From positions 1,116,001-1,180,000 of the forward strand of contig NW_027480506.1 in NCBI RefSeq assembly GCF_051401765.1: a DNA stretch of 64,000 nucleotides, written 5' to 3'. A program made the translations under genes and the position numbers. Source of the DNA: Calliopsis andreniformis (lineage: Eukaryota; Arthropoda; Insecta; Hymenoptera; Andrenidae). Shown in pieces: positions 12,954 to 25,742 of the stretch. Under the pieces are notes generated by a model, which was given only the letters and a program-made list of their open reading frames with translations, was not told where the DNA came from and did not search any database. The stretch's first letter is position 1; every line of letters begins with the position of its first letter.

Positions 12954-15900
12954 GTTGAGCATTGAGAATTGAGTATTGGTGGTTGAGTATTGAGGATTGA
13001 GGATTGAGGATTGAGGATTGAGGATTGAGTATTGAAGATTGAGGATTGATGATTGAGGATTGAGGATTGGGGATTGAGGATTGAGAATTGAGGATTGAGG
13101 ACTGAAGATTGTATATTGATGATTGAAGATTGAGGATTGAAGATTGAGTGTTGTGGATTGAGGACGAGGACTGAGGGTTGAGCATTGATGTCTGAGGTCT
13201 GAGGATCGAGGATTGAGGATTGAGAATTGAGGATTGAGGATTGAGTATTGAGGATTGAAGATTGAGGATTGTGGATTGAGGATTGAGGATTGAGGACTGA
13301 AGATTGAGGATTGAAGATTGAGGATTGAGTATTGAGGATTGAATATAGAGGATTGAGGATTGAGGATTGAGGATTGAGGATTGACGATGAGGTCTGAGTG
13401 TTGAGGATTGAGGTTTGAGGACTGAGGACTGAGGATTGAGGATTGAGAATTGAGGATTCAGGATTGAGGATTGAAGATTGAGGATTGGGTATTGAGGATT
13501 GAAGAATGAGGATTGAGGATTGAGGATTGAGGATTGAGGATTGAGGATTGAGGATTGAGGATTGGAGATTGAGGGTTGAGTACTGAGGATTGAAGAATGA
13601 GGAATGAGGACTGAGGATTGAGGATTGAGGATTGAAGATTGAGTATTGAGGATTGAAGATTGACGATTGAGGATTGAGGATTGAGGATTGAGGATTGAAC
13701 GTAGAGGACTGAGTGTTGAGGGTTGAGTGATGAGAATTCATGTTTGTGGATAGAGGTTTGAAGATTGCAGATTGAGTATTGCGTCTTGAAAGCTGTGAAT
13801 TGAGGATATTCTATTGAGGATTGAGGATTGACAATTGATTGTTGAGGACTGAGGGCCGAAGATTGAGGATTCAGGATTGAGGATTCAGAGTTGAGGTTTG
13901 AGGACTGAGGATTGAGGATTGAAGATTGAGTATTGAGTATTGAAGATTGAGGATTGAGGATAGAAGATTGAGTATTGAGGATTGAAGACTGACGGTTGAG
14001 GATTGAGGACTGAGGATTGAGGATTGAGGACTGACGATTGAAGATTGACGATTGAGGATTGAGGATTGAGGATTGAGGATTGAAGATTGAGGATTGGGGA
14101 CTGAGTGTCGAGGGTTGAGTGATGAGAATTGATGTTTGTGGATAGAGATTTGAAGATTGCAAATTGAGTATTACGTATTGAAAACTATGAACTGAGGATA
14201 TTCTATTGAGGATTGAGGATTGACGGCTGACTGTTGAGGTCTGAGGTCTGAAGATTGAGGATTCAGGTTTGAGGATACAGGATTGAGGTTTGAGGACTGA
14301 GGATTGAGGATTGAGGACTGAGGACTGAGCATTGAGGATTGAGGATTGAAGACTGAGGATTGAGGATTGAGGACGTGGGCTGAGGGTTGAGGATTGAGGT
14401 TTGAGGACTGAGGATTGAGGATTGAAGATTGAGTATTGAGGATTGAAGATTGAGGATTGAGGATTGAAGATTGAGTATTGAGGATTGAAGACTGACGGTT
14501 GAGGATTGAGGACTGAGGATTGAGGATTGAGGATTGACGATTGAAGATTGAAGATTGAGGATTGTGGATTGAGGATTGAGGATTGAGGACTGAAGATTGT
14601 ATATTGATGATTGAAGATTGAGCATTGAGGATTGAGTGTTGTGGATTGAGGACGAGGACTGAGGGTTGAGTATTGATGTCTGAGGTCTGAGGACTGAGGA
14701 TGGAGGATTGAGAATTGAGGATTGAGGTTTGAGTATTGAGGACTGAAGATTGAGGATTGAAGATTGAGGATTGAGTATTGAGGATTGAATATTGAGGATT
14801 GAGGATTGAGGATTGAGGATTGACGATGAGGGCTGTGGGTTGAGGATTGAGGTTTGAGGACTGAGGACTGAGGATTGAGGATTGAGAATTGAGGATTGAG
14901 TATTGAGGATTGAAGATTGAGGATTGGGTATTGAGGATTGAAGAATGAGGATTGAGTATTGAGGATTGAGGATTGAGTGTTGAGGATTGAAGGTTGAGTA
15001 TTGAGGGTTTAAGGCTGACGACTGAGGATTGAGGATTGAGGATTGAGGATTGAGGATTGAGGATTGAAGATTGAGTATTGAGGATTCAAGATTGAGGATT
15101 GAGGATTGAGGATTGAGGATTGAGGATTGAATATTGAGGATTGGGGACTGAGTGTTGAGCGTTGAGTGGTGAGAATTGATGTTTGTGGATAGAGATTTGA
15201 AGATTGCAGATTGAGTATTGAGTATTGAACACTGTGAATTGATGATATTCTATTGAGGATTGAGGATTGACAGCTGTTTGTTGAGGTCTGAGGTCTGAAG
15301 ATTGAGGATTCAGGATTGAGGATACAGGATTGAGGTTTGAGGACTGAGGATTGAGGATTGAGGATTGAGGATTGAGGATTGAGGATTGAGGATTGAGGAT
15401 TGAGGATGAGGGCTGAGGGTTGAGGATTGAGGTTTGAGGACTGAGGACTGAGGATTGAGGATTGAGAATTAAGGATTGAGTATTGAGGATTGAAGATTGA
15501 GGATTGGGTATTGAGGATTGAAGAATGAGGATTGAGCATTGAGGATTGAGGATTGAGTGTTGAGGATTGAAGATTGAGTATTGAGGGCTTAAGGCTGACG
15601 ATTGAGTATTGAGGAATGAAGATTGAGGATTGGGTATTGAGGATTGAAGAATGAGGATTGAAGATTGAGGATTGAGGATTGAGTGTTGTGGATTGAGGAC
15701 GAGGACTGTGGGTTGAGTATTGATGTCTGAGGTCTGAGGATTGAGGATTGAGGATTGAGAATTGAGGATTGAGGATTGAGTATTGAGGATTGAAGATTGA
15801 GGATTGAAGATTGAGGATTGAAGATTGAGGATTGAGTATTGAGGATTGAATATTGAGGATTGAGGATTGAGGATTGAGCATTGAGAATGAGGGCTGAAGA

Positions 15901-16221
15901 TTGAGGATTCAGGATTGAGGGTTCAGGATTGTGGTTTGAGGACTGAGGATTGAGGATTGAGGATTGAGTGTTGAGGATTGAGGATTGAAGATTGAGTACT
16001 GAGGATTGAAGATTGAGGATTGAGGATTGAGTATTGAGGATCGAGGATCGAGGATTGAGGATTGAGGATTGAGGATTGACGCTTGAGGATTGAGGTTTGA
16101 GGATGGACGATTGAAGAGAGAGGACTGAGTGTTGGGGTTTGAGTGTTGAGAGTAGATGTTTGAGGATTGAGGTTTTATTATTGAATATTGTGAATTGAGT
16201 GAGGAACCATGAGAATTCAGG

Positions 16222-16237
16222 ATATTCTATAGAATAT
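16222..16237. other. perfect 16-bp palindrome (C block)
   Basis: U2 counterpart of 6904 at offset 9318. Confidence 0.9.
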
Positions 16238-18121
16238 TGAGAATTGAGGATTGATGGTTGAGTATTGAGGATTGATGGTTTGGGTTGGGGATTGAGGGTT
16301 GTGGATTGAGGACGAGGACTGAGGGTTGAGTATTGATGTTTGAGGTCTGAGGATTGCGGATTGAGGATTGTGAATAGAGGATTGAGGATTGTGAATAGAG
16401 GATTGAGGATTGAGGATTGAAGATTGAGGATAGGGTATTGAGGATTGAAAAATGAGGATTCAGGATTGAGGATTGAGTATTGAGTATCGAAGATTGAGTA
16501 TTGAGGATTGAGGATTGGGGATTGAGTGTTGAGTGCCGAAGATTGAGTATTGAGGGTTGAAGACTGACGATTGAGGATTGAGGATTGAGGATTGAGGATT
16601 GAGGATTGAGGATTGAGGATTGAACACTGAGGATTGAGGATTGAGTGTGAGGGCTGAGGGTTGAGGATTGAGGTTTGAGGACTGAGGACTGAGGATCGAG
16701 GATTGAGAGTTGAGGATTGAGGACAGAGGATTGAAGATTGAGGATTGGGTATTGAGGATTGAAGAATGAGGATTGAGGATTGAGGATTGAGGATTGAGGA
16801 TTGAAGATTGAGTATTGAGGATTGAAGACTGACGATTGAGGACTGAGGATTGAGGATTGAGTATTGAGGATTGAAGATTGAGGATAGGGTATTTAGGATT
16901 GATAAATGAGGATTCAGGATTGAGGATTGAGTATTGAGTATCGAAGATTGAGTATTGAGGATTGAGGATTGAGTGTTGAGGATTGAAGATTGAGTATTGA
17001 GGGTTTAAGGCTGACGACTGAGGATTGAGGATTGAGGATTGAGGATTGAGGATTGAGGATTGAAGATTGAGGATTGGGGACTGAGTGTTGAGGGTTGAGT
17101 GGTGAGAATTGATGTTTGTGGATAGAGATTTGGAGATTGCAGATTGAGTATTGAGAATTGAAAACTGTGAATTGATGATATTGACAGCTGTTTGTTGAGG
17201 TCTGTGGTCTGAAGATTGAGGATTCAGGATTGAGGATACATGATTGAGGTTTGAGGACTGAGGATTGAGGATTGACGATTGAGGATTGAGGATTGAGGAT
17301 TGAGGATTGAGGATTGAGGATGAGGGCTGAGGGTTGAGGATTGAGGTTTGAGGACTGAGGACTGAGGATTGAGGATTGAGAATTAAGGATTGAGTATTGA
17401 GGATTGAAGATTGAGGATTGGGTATTGAGGATTGAAGAATGAGGATTGAGCATTGAGGATTGAGGATTGTGTGTTGAGGATTGAAGATTGAGTATTGAGG
17501 GCTTAAGACTGACGATTGAGTATTGAGGAATGAAGATTGAGGATTGGGTATTGAGGATTGAAGAATGAGGATTGAAGATTGAGGATTGAGGATTGAGTGT
17601 TGTGGATTGAAGACGAGGACTGTGGGTTGGGTATTGATGTCTGAGGTCTGAGGATTGAGGATTGAGGATTGAGAACTGAGGATTGAGGATTGAGTATTGA
17701 GGATTGAAGATTGAGGATTGAAGATTGAGGATTGAGTATTGAGGATTGAATATTGAGGATTGAGGATTGAGGATTGAGGATTGAGAATGAGGGCTGAAGA
17801 TTGAGGATTCAGGATTGAGGATTCAGGATTGTGGTTTGAGGACTGAGGATTGAGTATTGAGGATTGAGGGTTGAGGATTGAGGATTGAAGATTGAGTACT
17901 GAGGATTGAAGATTGAGGATTGAGGATTGAGTATTGAGGATCGAGGATCGAGGATTGAGGATTGAGGATTGAGGATTGACGCTTGAGGATTGAGGTTTGA
18001 GGATGGACGATTGAAGAGAGAGGACTGAGTGTTGGGGTTTGAGTGTTGAGAGTAGATGTTTGAGGATTGAGGTTTGATTATTGAATATTGTGAATTGAGT
18101 GAGGAACCATGAGAATTCAGG

Positions 18122-18137
18122 ATATTCTATAGAATAT
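18122..18137. other. perfect 16-bp palindrome (C block)
   Basis: 1900 bp after 16222. About 190 bp later the sequence jumps back into the nested duplication, so no D marker follows. Confidence 0.9.
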
Positions 18138-19478
18138 TGAGAATTGAGGATTGATGGTTGAGTATTGAGGATTGATGGTTTGGGTTGGGGATTGAGGGTT
18201 GTGGATTGAGGACGAGGACTGAGGGTAGAGTATTGATGTTTGAGGTCTGAGGATTGAGGATTGAGGATTGTGAATAGAGGATTGAGGATTGAGGATTGAA
18301 GATTGAGGATAGGGTATTGAGGATTGAAGATTGACGATTGAGGATTGAGGATTGAACATTGAGGCCTGAGTGTTGAGGGTTGAGTGATGAGAATTGATGT
18401 TTGTGGATAGAGGTTTGAAGATTGCAGATTGAGTATTGAGTCTTGAAAGCTGTGAATTGAGGATATTCTATTGAGGATTGAGGATTGACAATTGATTGTT
18501 GAGGACTGAGGGCCGAAGATTGAGGATTCAGGATTGAGGATTCAGAGTTGTGGTTTGAGGACTGAGGATTGAGGATTGAAGATTGAGTATTGAGGATTGA
18601 AGATTGAGGATTGAGGATTGAAGATTGAGTATTGAGGATTGAAGACTGACGGTTGAGGATTGAGGACTGACGATTGAAGATTGACGATTGAGGATTGAGG
18701 ATTGAGGATTGAGGATTGAAGATTGAGGATTGGGGACTGAGTGTTGAGGGTTGAGTGATGAGAATTGATGTTTGTGGATAGAGATTTGAAGACTGCAAAT
18801 TGAGTATTACGTATTGAAAACTATGAACTGAGGATATTCTATTGAGGATTGAGGATTGGCAACTGATTGTTGAGGACTGAGTGCTGAAGATTGAGGATTC
18901 AGGATTGAGGATTCAGGATTGTTGTTTGAGGACTGAGGATTGAGGATTGAGGATTGAGGATTGAGGATTGAGGATTGAGGATTGAAGATTGAGGATTGTG
19001 TATCGCGGATTGAACATTGAGGATTGAGGATTGAGGATTGAGGATTGAGGATTGAGGATTGAGGATTGAGGATTGAGGATTGAGGATTGAAGGTTGAGGA
19101 TTGGGGATTGAGGAGTGACGATTGAGGATTGAGGATTGAGGATTGAAGATTGAGTATTGAGGATTGCAGACTGACGATTGAGGATTGATGATTGAAGGTT
19201 GAGGATTGAGGATTGAAGATTGAGTATTGAGGATTGAAGATTGTGGGTTGACGATTGAGGATTGAGTATTGAGGAATGAAGATTGAGGATTGAGGATTGA
19301 GGATTGAGGATTGAGGATTGATGATTGAGTATTGAGGATTGAGGATTTAGAGTTGAGGTTTGAGGATTGAGGATTGAGGATTGAGGATTGAGTATTTAGG
19401 ATTGAATATTGAGGATTGAGGATTGAGGATTGAGGATTGAGAATGAGGGCTGAGGGTTGAGGATACATGTTTGAGTAT

Positions 19479-19504
19479 AGAATCCTGAGAATTCAGGATA
19501 TTCT
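19479..19504 (+). other. H2-type hairpin element
   Basis: Intact stem-loop in the second pass of the nested duplication, 6551 bp after 12928. Confidence 0.85.
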
Positions 19505-21718
19505 GTTGAGCATTGAGAATTGAGTATTGGTGGTTGAGTATTGAGGATTGAGGATTGAGGATTGAGGATTGAGGATTGAGTATTGAAGATTGAGGATTGA
19601 TGATTGAGGATTGAGGATTGGGGATTGAGGATTGAGAATTGAGGATTGAGGACTGAAGATTGTATATTGATGATTGAAGATTGAGGATTGAAGATTGAGT
19701 GTTGTGGATTGAGGACGAGGACTGAGGGTTGAGCATTGATGTCTGAGGTCTGAGGATCGAGGATTGAGGATTGAGAATTGAGGATTGAGGATTGAGTATT
19801 GAGGATTGAAGATTGAGGATTGTGGATTGAGGATTGAGGATTGAGGACTGAAGATTGAGGATTGAAGATTGAGGATTGAGTATTGAGGATTGAATATAGA
19901 GGATTGAGGATTGAGGATTGAGGATTGAGGATTGACGATGAGGTCTGAGTGTTGAGGATTGAGGTTTGAGGACTGAGGACTGAGGATTGAGGATTGAGAA
20001 TTGAGGATTCAGGATTGAGGATTGAAGATTGAGGATTGGGTATTGAGGATTGAAGAATGAGGATTGAGGATTGAGGATTGAGGATTGAGGATTGAGGATT
20101 GAGGATTGGAGATTGAGGGTTGAGTACTGAGGATTGAAGAATGAGGAATGAGGACTGAGGATTGAGGATTGAGGATTGAAGATTGAGTATTGAGGATTGA
20201 AGATTGACGATTGAGGATTGAGGATTGAGGATTGAGGATTGAACGTTGAGGACTGAGTGTTGAGGGTTGAGTGATGAGAATTCATGTTTGTGGATAGAGG
20301 TTTGAAGATTGCAGATTGAGTATTGCGTCTTGAAAGCTGTGAATTGAGGATATTCTATTGAGGATTGAGGATTGACAATTGATTGTTGAGGACTGAGGGC
20401 CGAAGATTGAGGATTCAGGATTGAGGATTCAGAGTTGAGGTTTGAGGACTGAGGATTGAGGATTGAAGATTGAGTATTGAGTATTGAAGATTGAGGATTG
20501 AGGATAGAAGATTGAGTATTGAGGATTGAAGACTGACGGTTGAGGATTGAGGACTGAGGATTGAGGATTGAGGACTGACGATTGAAGATTGACGATTGAG
20601 GATTGAGGATTGAGGATTGAGGATTGAAGATTGAGGATTGGGGACTGAGTGTCGAGGGTTGAGTGATGAGAATTGATGTTTGTGGATAGAGATTTGAAGA
20701 TTGCAAATTGAGTATTACGTATTGAAAACTATGAACTGAGGATATTCTATTGAGGATTGAGGATTGACGGCTGACTGTTGAGGTCTGAGGTCTGAAGATT
20801 GAGGATTCAGGATTGAGGATACAGGATTGAGGTTTGAGGACTGAGGATTGAGGATTGAGGATTGAGGATTGAGGATTGAGGATTGAGGATTGAGGATTGA
20901 GGATGAGGGCTGAGGGTTGAGGATTGAGGTTTGAGGACTGAGGACTGAGGATTGAGGATTGAGAATTAAGGATTGAGTATTGAGGATTGAAGATTGAGGA
21001 TTGGGTATTGAGGATTGAAGAATGAGGATTGAGCATTGAGGATTGAGGATTGAGTGTTGAGGATTGAAGATTGAGTATTGAGGGCTTAAGGCTGACGATT
21101 GAGTATTGAGGAATGAAGATTGAGGATTGGGTATTGAGGATTGAAGAATGAGGATTGAAGATTGAGGATTGAGGATTGAGTGTTGTGGATTGAGGACGAG
21201 GACTGTGGGTTGAGTATTGATGTCTGAGGTCTGAGGATTGAGGATTGAGGATTGAGAATTGAGGATTGAGGATTGAGTATTGAGGATTGAAGATTGAGGA
21301 TTGAAGATTGAGGATTGAAGATTGAGGATTGAGTATTGAGGATTGAATATTGAGGATTGAGGATTGAGGATTGAGCATTGAGAATGAGGGCTGAAGATTG
21401 AGGATTCAGGATTGAGGGTTCAGGATTGTGGTTTGAGGACTGAGGATTGAGGATTGAGGATTGAGTGTTGAGGATTGAGGATTGAAGATTGAGTACTGAG
21501 GATTGAAGATTGAGGATTGAGGATTGAGTATTGAGGATCGAGGATCGAGGATTGAGGATTGAGGATTGAGGATTGACGCTTGAGGATTGAGGTTTGAGGA
21601 TGGACGATTGAAGAGAGAGGACTGAGTGTTGGGGTTTGAGTGTTGAGAGTAGATGTTTGAGGATTGAGGTTTTATTATTGAATATTGTGAATTGAGTGAG
21701 GAACCATGAGAATTCAGG

Positions 21719-21734
21719 ATATTCTATAGAATAT
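21719..21734. other. perfect 16-bp palindrome (C block)
   Basis: Second-pass counterpart of 16222 at +5497. Confidence 0.9.
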
Positions 21735-23618
21735 TGAGAATTGAGGATTGATGGTTGAGTATTGAGGATTGATGGTTTGGGTTGGGGATTGAGGGTTGTG
21801 GATTGAGGACGAGGACTGAGGGTTGAGTATTGATGTTTGAGGTCTGAGGATTGCGGATTGAGGATTGTGAATAGAGGATTGAGGATTGTGAATAGAGGAT
21901 TGAGGATTGAGGATTGAAGATTGAGGATAGGGTATTGAGGATTGAAAAATGAGGATTCAGGATTGAGGATTGAGTATTGAGTATCGAAGATTGAGTATTG
22001 AGGATTGAGGATTGGGGATTGAGTGTTGAGTGCCGAAGATTGAGTATTGAGGGTTGAAGACTGACGATTGAGGATTGAGGATTGAGGATTGAGGATTGAG
22101 GATTGAGGATTGAGGATTGAACACTGAGGATTGAGGATTGAGTGTGAGGGCTGAGGGTTGAGGATTGAGGTTTGAGGACTGAGGACTGAGGATCGAGGAT
22201 TGAGAGTTGAGGATTGAGGACAGAGGATTGAAGATTGAGGATTGGGTATTGAGGATTGAAGAATGAGGATTGAGGATTGAGGATTGAGGATTGAGGATTG
22301 AAGATTGAGTATTGAGGATTGAAGACTGACGATTGAGGACTGAGGATTGAGGATTGAGTATTGAGGATTGAAGATTGAGGATAGGGTATTTAGGATTGAT
22401 AAATGAGGATTCAGGATTGAGGATTGAGTATTGAGTATCGAAGATTGAGTATTGAGGATTGAGGATTGAGTGTTGAGGATTGAAGATTGAGTATTGAGGG
22501 TTTAAGGCTGACGACTGAGGATTGAGGATTGAGGATTGAGGATTGAGGATTGAGGATTGAAGATTGAGGATTGGGGACTGAGTGTTGAGGGTTGAGTGGT
22601 GAGAATTGATGTTTGTGGATAGAGATTTGGAGATTGCAGATTGAGTATTGAGAATTGAAAACTGTGAATTGATGATATTGACAGCTGTTTGTTGAGGTCT
22701 GTGGTCTGAAGATTGAGGATTCAGGATTGAGGATACATGATTGAGGTTTGAGGACTGAGGATTGAGGATTGACGATTGAGGATTGAGGATTGAGGATTGA
22801 GGATTGAGGATTGAGGATGAGGGCTGAGGGTTGAGGATTGAGGTTTGAGGACTGAGGACTGAGGATTGAGGATTGAGAATTAAGGATTGAGTATTGAGGA
22901 TTGAAGATTGAGGATTGGGTATTGAGGATTGAAGAATGAGGATTGAGCATTGAGGATTGAGGATTGTGTGTTGAGGATTGAAGATTGAGTATTGAGGGCT
23001 TAAGACTGACGATTGAGTATTGAGGAATGAAGATTGAGGATTGGGTATTGAGGATTGAAGAATGAGGATTGAAGATTGAGGATTGAGGATTGAGTGTTGT
23101 GGATTGAAGACGAGGACTGTGGGTTGGGTATTGATGTCTGAGGTCTGAGGATTGAGGATTGAGGATTGAGAACTGAGGATTGAGGATTGAGTATTGAGGA
23201 TTGAAGATTGAGGATTGAAGATTGAGGATTGAGTACTGAGGATTGAATATTGAGGATTGAGGATTGAGGATTGAGGATTGAGAATGAGGGCTGAAGATTG
23301 AGGATTCAGGATTGAGGATTCAGGATTGTGGTTTGAGGACTGAGGATTGAGTATTGAGGATTGAGGGTTGAGGATTGATGATTGAAGATTGAGTACTGAG
23401 GATTGAAGATTGAGGATTGAGGATTGAGTATTGAGGATCGAGGATCGAGGATTGAGGATTGAGGATTGAGGATTGACGCTTGAGGATTGAGGTTTGAGGA
23501 TGGACGATTGAAGAGAGAGGACTGAGTGTTGGGGTTTGAGTGTTGAGAGTAGATGTTTGAGGATTGAGGTTTGATTATTGAATATTGTGAATTGAGTGAG
23601 GAACCATGAGAATTCAGG

Positions 23619-23634
23619 ATATTCTATAGAATAT
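23619..23634. other. perfect 16-bp palindrome (C block)
   Basis: 1900 bp after 21719 and 382 bp before marker D at 24001. Confidence 0.9.
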
Positions 23635-24000
23635 TGAGAATTGAGGATTGATGGTTGAGTATTGAGGATTGATGGTTTGGGTTGGGGATTGAGGGTTGTG
23701 GATTGAGGACGAGGACTGAGGGTAGAGTATTGATGTTTGAGGTCTGAGGATTGAGGATTGAGGATTGTGAATAGAGGATTGAGGATTGAGGATTGAAGAT
23801 TGAGGATAGGGTATTGAGGATTGAAAAATGAGGATTCAGGATTGAGGATTGAGTGTTGAGGATTGAAGATTGAGTATTGAGGGTTTAAGGCTGACGACTG
23901 AGGATTGAGGATTGAGGATTGAGGATTGAGGATTGAGGATTGAAGATTGAGTATTGAGGATTCAAGATTGAGGATTAAGGATTGAGGATTGGGGATTGAG

Positions 24001-24025
24001 GATCTAGGATTGGAGATTGATTATT
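24001..24025 (+). repeat. D marker block
   Basis: Exactly 1110 bp before the H1 at 25111. Confidence 0.8.
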
Positions 24026-25110
24026 GAGGATTGAAGATTGAGGGTTGAGGATTGAGGATTGAGTATTGATAATTGAGGTTTGAGGATGAGGAATGAGGGT
24101 TGAGGATTAAGGATTGAGGATTGAGGATTGAGGATTGAGGATTGAGGATTGAGGATTGAGGATTGAGGATGAGGGCTGAGGGTTGAGGATTGAGGTTTGA
24201 GGACTGAGGACAGAGGATTGAGGATTGAGAATTAAGCACTGAGTATTGAGGATTGAAGATTGAGGATTGGGTATTGAGGATTGCAGAATGAGGATTGAGC
24301 ATTGAGGATTGAGTATTGAGTGTTGAGGATTGAAGATTGAGTATTGAGGGCTTAAGACTGACGATTGAGTATTGAGGAATGAAGATTGAGGATTGGGTAT
24401 TGAGGATTGAAGAATGAGGATTGAGTGTTGAGGATTGAGGATTGAGTGCCGAGGAATGAAGATTGAGTATTGAGGGTTTAAGACTGACGATTGAGGATTG
24501 AGGATTGAGGATTGTGGATTGAGGATTGAGGATTGAAGGTTGAGGATTGAGGATTGAGGATTGAGTATTGAAGATTGAGGATTCAAGATTCAGTATTGAG
24601 GATTGAAGATTGGGAACTGAGGATTGAGGATTCAACATTGAGGACTGAGTGTTGAGTGTTGAGTGATGAGAATTGATGTTTGTGGATAGAGATTTGAAGA
24701 TTGCAGATTGAGTATTAAGCATTGAAAACTTTGAATTGAGGATATTCTATTGAGGTTTGAGGATGGACAACTGATTGTTGAGGACTGAGGTCTGAAGATT
24801 GAGGATTCAGGATTGAGGATTCAGAATTGAGGTTTGAGGACTAAGGATTGAGGATTGAAGACTGAGGATTGAGGATTGGGGATGAGGGCTGAGGGTTGAG
24901 GATTGAGGTTTGAGGACTGAGGACTGAGGATTGAGGATTGAGGATTGAGGATTGAAGATTGAGTATTGAGGATTGAAGATCGAGGATTGAGGATTGAGGA
25001 TTGAGGATTGAGGATTGAAAGTTGAGTATGAGGGCTGAGGATTGAGGATTGAGAATGAGGGCTGAGGGTTGAGAATGGGGGCTGAGGGTTGGATATTCAG
25101 GTTTGAGTAT

Positions 25111-25136
25111 AGAATCCTGAGAATTCAGGATATTCT
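25111..25136 (+). other. H1-type hairpin element, start of U3
   Basis: Intact stem-loop. The upstream G runs include a five-G run at 25077-25081, along with GGG at 25032, 25059, 25066 and 25086. Confidence 0.87.
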
Positions 25137-25716
25137 ATTGAGCATTGAGAATTGAGGATTGATGGTTGAGTATTGAGGATTGAGGATTGAGGATTGAGTA
25201 TTGTAGATTGAGGATTGATGATTGAGGATTGACGATTGAGGATTGAGGATTAGGAATTGAGGATTGAGGACTGAAGACTGTATATTGATGATTGAAGGTT
25301 GAGGATTGAGGATTGAGTGTTGTGGATTGAGGACGAGGACTGAGGGTTGAGTATTGATGTCTGAGGTCTGACGATTGAGGATTGAGGATTGAGAATTGAG
25401 GATTGAGGATTGAGCATTGAGGATTGTAGATTGTGGATTGTGGATTGAGGATTGAGGTTTGAGGACTGAAGATTGTATATTGATGATTGAAGATTGAGGA
25501 TTGAGGATTGAGTGTTGTGGATTGAGGGCGAGGACTGAGGGTTGAGTATTGATGTCTGAGGTCTGAGGATTGAGGATTGAGGATTGAGAATTGAGGTTTG
25601 AGGATTGAGGATTGAGGATTGAGGATTGAGTATTGAGGATTGAATATTGAGGATTGAGGATTGAGGATTGAGGATTGAGAATGAGGGCTGAGGGTTGAGG
25701 ATACATGTTTGAGTAT

Positions 25717-25742
25717 AGAATCCTGAGAATTCAGGATATTCT
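25717..25742 (+). other. H2-type hairpin element
   Basis: Intact stem-loop, 606 bp after the H1 at 25111. Confidence 0.85.

Larger units (their letters stand above)
11763..18313 (+). repeat. first copy of nested tandem duplication in U2
   Basis: This 6551-bp span is followed directly by its own partial repeat. Markers 11834, 12205 and 12928 recur at +6551 (18385, 18756, 19479). Markers 13728 and 14120 recur at +6544 (20272, 20664), one heptamer less. Markers 16222, 17100 and 18122 recur at +5497 (21719, 22597, 23619). Confidence 0.85.
18314..23824 (+). repeat. second copy of nested tandem duplication in U2
   Basis: Repeats 11763 onward, minus one heptamer and minus 1047 bp lost at a hybrid junction between 20775 and 20812. 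Its right end continues into the normal macro-unit tail (D 24001, B 24664, H1 25111), where the first copy instead jumped back. The right limit is approximate: it is where sequence following the first copy's C block at 18122 stops being available for comparison. Confidence 0.8.
10296..25110 (+). repeat. macro-unit U2 (14815 bp, with nested duplication)
   Basis: The first part, 10296 to about 18320, follows U1 (markers at 10296, 10902, 11834, 12205, 12928, 13728, 14120, 15167, 16222, 17100, 18122). At 18313-18328 the sequence jumps back to the equivalent of about 11763 and passes through the unit a second time (B 18385 and 18756, H2 19479, B 20272 and 20664, C 21719, B 22597, C 23619). It then finishes with D 24001 and B 24664. 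The length equals 9318 + 5497, the offsets of the two passes. Confidence 0.87.
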
